From: Naematelia aurantialba
Lineage: Eukaryota > Basidiomycota > Tremellomycetes > Tremellales > Naemateliaceae
Direction of reading: 5' to 3'
Length of the DNA: 64,000 nucleotides
Assembly (NCBI GenBank): GCA_021527695.1
Contig: JAKFAO010000011.1
Location: forward strand, 620,001 to 684,000
Numbering within the stretch: position 1 is the first letter of the stretch; each line of letters begins with the position of its first letter. Of this stretch, positions 60,401 through 64,000 are shown one piece after another. The notes beneath the pieces were generated by a model that saw only the letters and a list, made by a program, of their open reading frames with translations, was not told the DNA's origin and did not search any database. The position numbers and the translations under genes are program-made.

Positions 60401-60930
60401 CTCCACCACGCTCTTGCGCTTCATCTCCCTCTTCTGAGCCTGGGCATTCAGCCGAGCCTTCTTAGACGACGCCGTGACGTTCTTGTGCGGCTTGCCAGTC
60501 GCCCCCGAGACGGGTTTACCTGCCCACTATCAGCTTTGCTCTGTACGACCGTGAGGATACGCCGCCATGAAGCTCTGTGAGCGGGGTGGGGGCAGAGGGG
60601 GAGGTGGGAGGACGGCGGGAGGTGGAGGGAATGGAAGGAGGGAATGGAAGGAGGGAATGGAAGGAGGAATGGAAGGAGGGAATGGAAGGAGTGGAAGGAG
60701 TGGAAGGAGAGTAGACGGACCCTTGGCAGCTGCTTTGAGGGATCCCTTGGAGGCGTATTTTGACTTGAAGCCTTTATTGGTCTATCCACGTCAGCTAGAG
60801 CGGGGGTCTATGCGTCCACGACGGCGGCGGCCTTTGGTGGAGGGGGGGGAAGCTGCAGTGTACGTGGAAGACGGCAACGACTCGCCTGTTTCAGCCCAGT
60901 GGACCGGTGATGATGTTCTCCTGCACCCAT
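57478..60930 (-). CDS. TSR1: Ribosome biogenesis protein Tsr1 (BMS1/TSR1 family)
   Basis: GTPase-like factor needed for late 40S subunit maturation. Exon 1 (60886-60930) encodes [15 protein letters not shown] and is spliced by a GC-AG intron to [20 protein letters not shown] (60721-60781); HRSTLKQxNKxFK is the family's signature start. The next exon ([14 protein letters not shown] onwards) follows a 200-nt repeat-rich intron. Then come the degenerate G-domain ([20 protein letters not shown] near 60125-60175; [20 protein letters not shown]), an acidic middle (58840-59010), and [20 protein letters not shown] near 58610-58690. The C-terminal half has [19 protein letters not shown] near 58205-58255, [19 protein letters not shown] near 58050-58105, [20 protein letters not shown] and [20 protein letters not shown]. 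It ends QDEIEIE at 57478. Confidence 0.93.
60602..60711. repeat. GGAATGGAAGGAGG tandem array in a TSR1 intron
   Basis: GGAATGGAAGGA recurs at 14-, 13- and 10-bp spacing across most of the 200-nt intron 60521-60720. On the coding strand it is a pyrimidine tract (TTCCATTCCCTCC). Confidence 0.92.
60782..60885 (-). other. TSR1: GC-AG intron in TSR1
   Basis: Minus-strand CAG then GCGAGT at the 5' side and TAG at the 3' side, 104 nt. The join [11 protein letters not shown] gives the conserved Tsr1 N-terminus in phase 0, and no GT donor nearby gives the same product. Confidence 0.82.
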
Positions 60931-61440
60931 GTTGAGGGAGAGCGCCGGCGCAGTGGAGTGTTCTAGCCCACAAGTCGCAACACAGTCAAAACAGTGACAA
61001 GACAGCCAGTTGAACAAAGCTCGTCGAAGATTTCTGAGGAATCCACGTGGTAAGTCGTGCCTGAGAGGCGAAATTCGGTGGCGGCAGGGCAGCACTTTTG
61101 TATCGAGATGCATCCTGTACACCTCTGTGCAGTCTGTTTCCCCTATGCACACGTCTATGCTGCGAGATATACAACAGGTAGAGTCGCGCCAGTAATGTAG
61201 AAGTCATGTCGTCAAGTCTGTCCCACGCGCGTTGCGTCCATGTGTATTCACAATTTCCTCAGCTTCCGTCTTCCAGCATCCCGTCTCATCGCCGCCTTCT
61301 GACTTTCAGCCTCATCGGCGCATCGCCACCTCACCACCTGAATTCTCTCACCACCCAAACCACACGGCCCAGCAGCGCCACCTCACCACTCAGATTCTCT
61401 CGCCACCCAAACTCCCACGCCCGTTCTGATCAAGCCCTAC
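60931..61440. other. 510-bp spacer between the TSR1 start and the STE11 stop
   Basis: Both flanking genes are on the minus strand, so it holds the TSR1 promoter and the STE11 terminator. An 84-codon plus-strand ORF (61206-61460) is low-complexity Ser/Pro/His/Thr and is not accepted as a gene. Confidence 0.5.
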
Positions 61441-64000
61441 TCAGCTATCCGCGGCTATAGCACCCAGTCTCGGCATCCCCACAACACTATCCGCAGCCTT
61501 TTGAGCAGCCGCCATCGTCGCTTGCGCCTGCACCGCCGTGATGCCACCTGCTGCTGGAGTAACAGCTATGAAAGGATGTTCCAGCAAATCCGCTCCAGTT
61601 GGTCGTTTGGTGTGGTCAATCTCGAATGTGCGGTCTAAGAAGTCGGCCGCTTCGGGGGAGATGTCGCTTGGGTTGGCGGGCCGGGCTTGTGAGCCGATCT
61701 GCGGAGGTTAGCGATTCCACGGGTGGAAGAACGTGTGTGATTAATGAGAGAGAATGACTGAGCAGCGGACAGGCTGAGCAGTGGAAAGAGAGCAGAGAAA
61801 AGACTGAGTAGGGTAACGACTGAAGTGCAGACTGAAGTACCAAGCAGGAGACTCTGGCTCACCCTGAAAATCGCCTGCATCTGCGTGAGCTCTGCCCAGG
61901 GATGCGACCCCGTCAGCATCTCCACCACGAGGCAGCCGACGCTCCAGATGTCCGCTTTGAGGGTATAGCTCGTTTGCTTGACGATTTCCGGCGCCATCCA
62001 AAAGACGGATCCCTGCAGCGACGGGCGATTCGCTTTGATGCCTGCCATCAGGTCTGTTCGTGTCAATACACGCATGCACCGTCAAGCGTGGTCTGGACTG
62101 ACTGCTTTCGACCTTTTTCGAGATCCCAAAGTCGGAAATCTTGATCCCGCCCTTGTTGTCCACCAAGATATTCGCGCCCTTGATATCGCGGTGGATAATC
62201 TCCCGCTCGTGCAGGTAGTTCAAGCCAGTGAGGATCTGCCGCACAAAGTTGCGCACGAGCGCTTCCTCAAAGGCGCCGTAGTTGTTGAGCAGGGCCGCCA
62301 CCGAGCCGCCGGGGACGTACTCGAGGAAGATGTTGAGGTTGTTGCCGTCGGACGAGGAGTCTGTGTGGCGTTAGCGTGGATCGACAGCTGGACATAACAG
62401 TCGCTGGAGAGAATAGCTCAAGAGAATAGCTCAAGAGACTAGCTGAAGTGAAGAGATGAGCTCAAGAGAATGGCTCAAGAGACTAGCCGAAGAGAAGAGC
62501 TCAAGAGAAGAGCTCAAGAGAATACCTCAAGAGAATAGCTCAAGAGAATACCCCAAGACACTAGCTCAAGAGGCCAGTTCAAGACACTAGCTGAAGACAC
62601 TAGCTCAGACCACCCACCGAGGTACTGCACGATATTCTCATGCTGCAGCTCCTTGAGAAGCTCAATCTCCCTCTCGAGAGCGACCACCATGCCCCGCTTG
62701 CGCTCCTCGTTCCGCGCCGAGCTGGTCGGCAGCTCCACTTGCTTTACAGCCATCAAGAGGCCGGAATGCGCGTCCATCCCGAGGAAGACGGAGCCAAACG
62801 AGCCGGCGCCGATGAGCGCGCCTTTGATCCATTTGATCGACCGTTTCGCTGTGTCGTCAGCGGCATATCTCGCGTGGATGCAAAGCGGACGCGGTTGAGC
62901 TGTGGAATTGACCTCCTAGTAGATCGTGCTAGAACTAGATCCCTAGTATTTCTGGACCTAGTATCTGTGGACCTAGGACCTGTGGACCTAAGACATCTGG
63001 AACAGACCGGTCAAGACTCTGCGGTCTGCGCGCAGCGCAGAGCTGCTCAAGAAGCACAAGCAGACCGGGGAGGGGGGAGGGAGTTAAAGGCGAACAGAAA
63101 TTCAAAGGAGGAGTCCAAGCGCGCCAGGAGTTGCAGGAATTCAAGCGTGTCCGGAGAGTCGCACGAATTCCAGACGAGTAAAGCAGCAAAGCAGCAGAGC
63201 AGGGCAGCAGAACAGTCGAGCAGCAGAACAACTCACACCCAGCCGAAGTAAACGCGCGACCCTGCTCGTCGTCCGTGTCCTCGCTCTCGTCGTCCGTGTC
63301 CTCGCTCTCGTCGTCCGTCGTCGTATCCACATCTTCGTCCGTCTCGTCCATGCTCTCGTCCGCCTCGCTATCTTCATCTTCAGCCTGGTCCACCGGGACC
63401 GGCCCTTCGTCCGGCATCGCCAGCGGAACGATGATCTCCCGCTCGTCGTCGTCGTCGTCGTCGTCAAACGTGATCGTGCTCGCGCGTCTGTTCTCCACGC
63501 CAGCCGTGATCTCGTCGACGGTGCGCATCGACGCAGTGTCCGATCGGTCGCGGTTGCGCCGGAGGTGGGAGAGCATCGACATGCGCGACCGTGACGAGCC
63601 GGCCGAGTTGCGCCGCTGGCTCCGGAGCGATTTGGGTCGCAGCGGCAGTCCCGCTCCGACGTGCATGCTTCCACGGTTGATGCCCTCGCCGTGGATGTTC
63701 ATGCTGATGTTGTCCATGTCGTTGATGTTGATGTTATCGCTGATGCTGTCATTGTCGTTGTCGTTGTCGTTGTTGTTGTTGATGTTGTTGATGTTGTCGT
63801 CGTCATTGTTGTTGTCGTTGACGTCGTCACGGTCGTTGGAGCGGTAGCGGTTGGCATTATGCGTGGTCACTGTCGGGGTCGGCGAATACGCCTGCAGCGA
63901 GTCGGACAGCGATTCGGCACTCGGCTCAAAGGGCGGTAGCAGCGGGGGCCGGGTGCTATCTTGCTCTTCGCCGTCGATACGTGGCCTGCCGACATCTCCG
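61441..64000 (-). CDS. STE11: MAP kinase kinase kinase Ste11 (C-terminal part; start lies beyond the window)
   Basis: MAPKKK of pheromone, osmotic and invasive-growth cascades. The frame is open to base 64000, so the N-terminus (SAM and RA domains in the family) is missing. Visible parts: an Asn/Asp-rich tract (63700-63870), a Ser/Arg-rich block, an acidic tract (63240-63480), then the kinase. Glycine loop [19 protein letters not shown] near 62775-62830, MAVKQVELP near 62728-62750, [20 protein letters not shown] near 62285-62345 after an intron, catalytic loop [15 protein letters not shown] near 62160-62205, DFGISKK near 62115-62140, [20 protein letters not shown] near 61960-62020 and [20 protein letters not shown]. 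The tail after HPFIAVTP ends [12 protein letters not shown], stop 61441-61443. Introns 62361-62617 (257 nt) and about 62851-63237 are long and repeat-rich. Confidence 0.94.
62398..62608. repeat. 13-bp AGCTCAAGAGAAT tandem array inside a STE11 intron
   Basis: About fifteen imperfect units (AGCTCAAGAGAAT, AGCTCAAGAGACT, AGCTGAAGACACT) fill most of the 257-nt intron. The intron is fixed by [11 protein letters not shown]. Confidence 0.92.
62928..63000. repeat. GTGGACCTAG-type repeat in the next STE11 intron
   Basis: CTAGTATTTCTGGAC, CTAGTATCTGTGGAC, CTAGGACCTGTGGAC and CTAAGACATCTGGA follow at about 15-bp period. Confidence 0.85.
63690..63842 (-). repeat. STE11: GTT/GTC-rich coding microsatellite (Asn/Asp tract) in STE11
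   Basis: The plus strand is a run of GTTGTT, GTCGTT, GATGTT codon-like words. The minus strand encodes about 45 residues almost wholly N, D and I ([21 protein letters not shown]). The frame is kept throughout. Confidence 0.9.

Noticed and set aside
61206..61460. 84-codon plus-strand ORF beginning MSSSLSHARC
   Set aside because: Ser/Pro/His/Thr low complexity from an imperfect CACCTCACCAC repeat, overlapping the STE11 3' end; no support as a gene.

Overview
The window is nuclear DNA from a filamentous or yeast-like fungus, most likely a basidiomycete. The evidence is dense short GT-AG introns (many only 32-60 nt), GC-rich coding sequence, genes packed with 100-500 bp spacers on both strands, and a set of recognisable fungal orthologues: mitochondrial RNA polymerase, class V myosin, Sec72, Vps26, Tap42, Ste11, Zn2Cys6 factor and IKS-type kinase. 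A tremellomycete-like lineage is my guess from protein style and intron density; the sequence alone does not prove it. I saw no bacterial operon, CRISPR array, transposon, tRNA or rRNA.

Layout, left to right. 1-4249 (+): 3' part of an SHPRH/Irc20-type SNF2 helicase with RING finger. 4393-8684 (-): mitochondrial RNA polymerase RPO41. 9018-11663 (+): armadillo protein of the GID/CTLH ubiquitin ligase (Vid28/ARMC8). 11872-14539 (+): IlvD/Edd-family dehydratase. 15036-16800 (-): proteasome lid subunit Rpn6. 16962-17750 (-): DUF4188 membrane-associated protein. 18198-19619 (+): Tap42/alpha4. 19933-21048 (+): unknown protein. 21471-27444 (+): class V myosin. 27909-29364 (-): Sec72. About 29709-32072 (+): IKS-like kinase. 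32950-34388 (-): ribosomal protein eL39, with an 11-nt exon. 34729-38087 (-): Zn2Cys6 transcription factor. 38088-39886: repeat-rich spacer. 39887-43449 (-): large mitochondrial protein. 44080-45775 (+): retromer Vps26. 46639-48776 (+): Yih1/IMPACT. 49338-50803 (-): unknown protein with AT-hook-like tail. 51476-54363 (+): NADPH oxidase. 54841-57098 (+): Old Yellow Enzyme. 57478-60930 (-): ribosome-biogenesis factor Tsr1, with a GC-AG intron. 61441-64000 (-): MAPKKK Ste11, truncated by the window edge.

The genes do not form a pathway cluster. Some share themes: translation (eL39, Tsr1, Yih1), TOR/GID/proteasome control (Tap42, Vid28, Rpn6), mitochondrial expression (RPO41 and the large mitochondrial protein) and flavin redox enzymes (NOX beside OYE). 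Adjacency looks incidental apart from divergent promoters.

The most unusual signal is in gene architecture. Ultrashort introns coexist with a few long introns that are largely built of private tandem repeats (Sec72, OYE, Tsr1, Ste11). eL39 is split by 1.28 kb of intron for 156 nt of coding sequence, around an 11-nt micro-exon. I did not find an undescribed multi-gene system. Gene spans below are CDS spans including introns; exon joins were made by eye.
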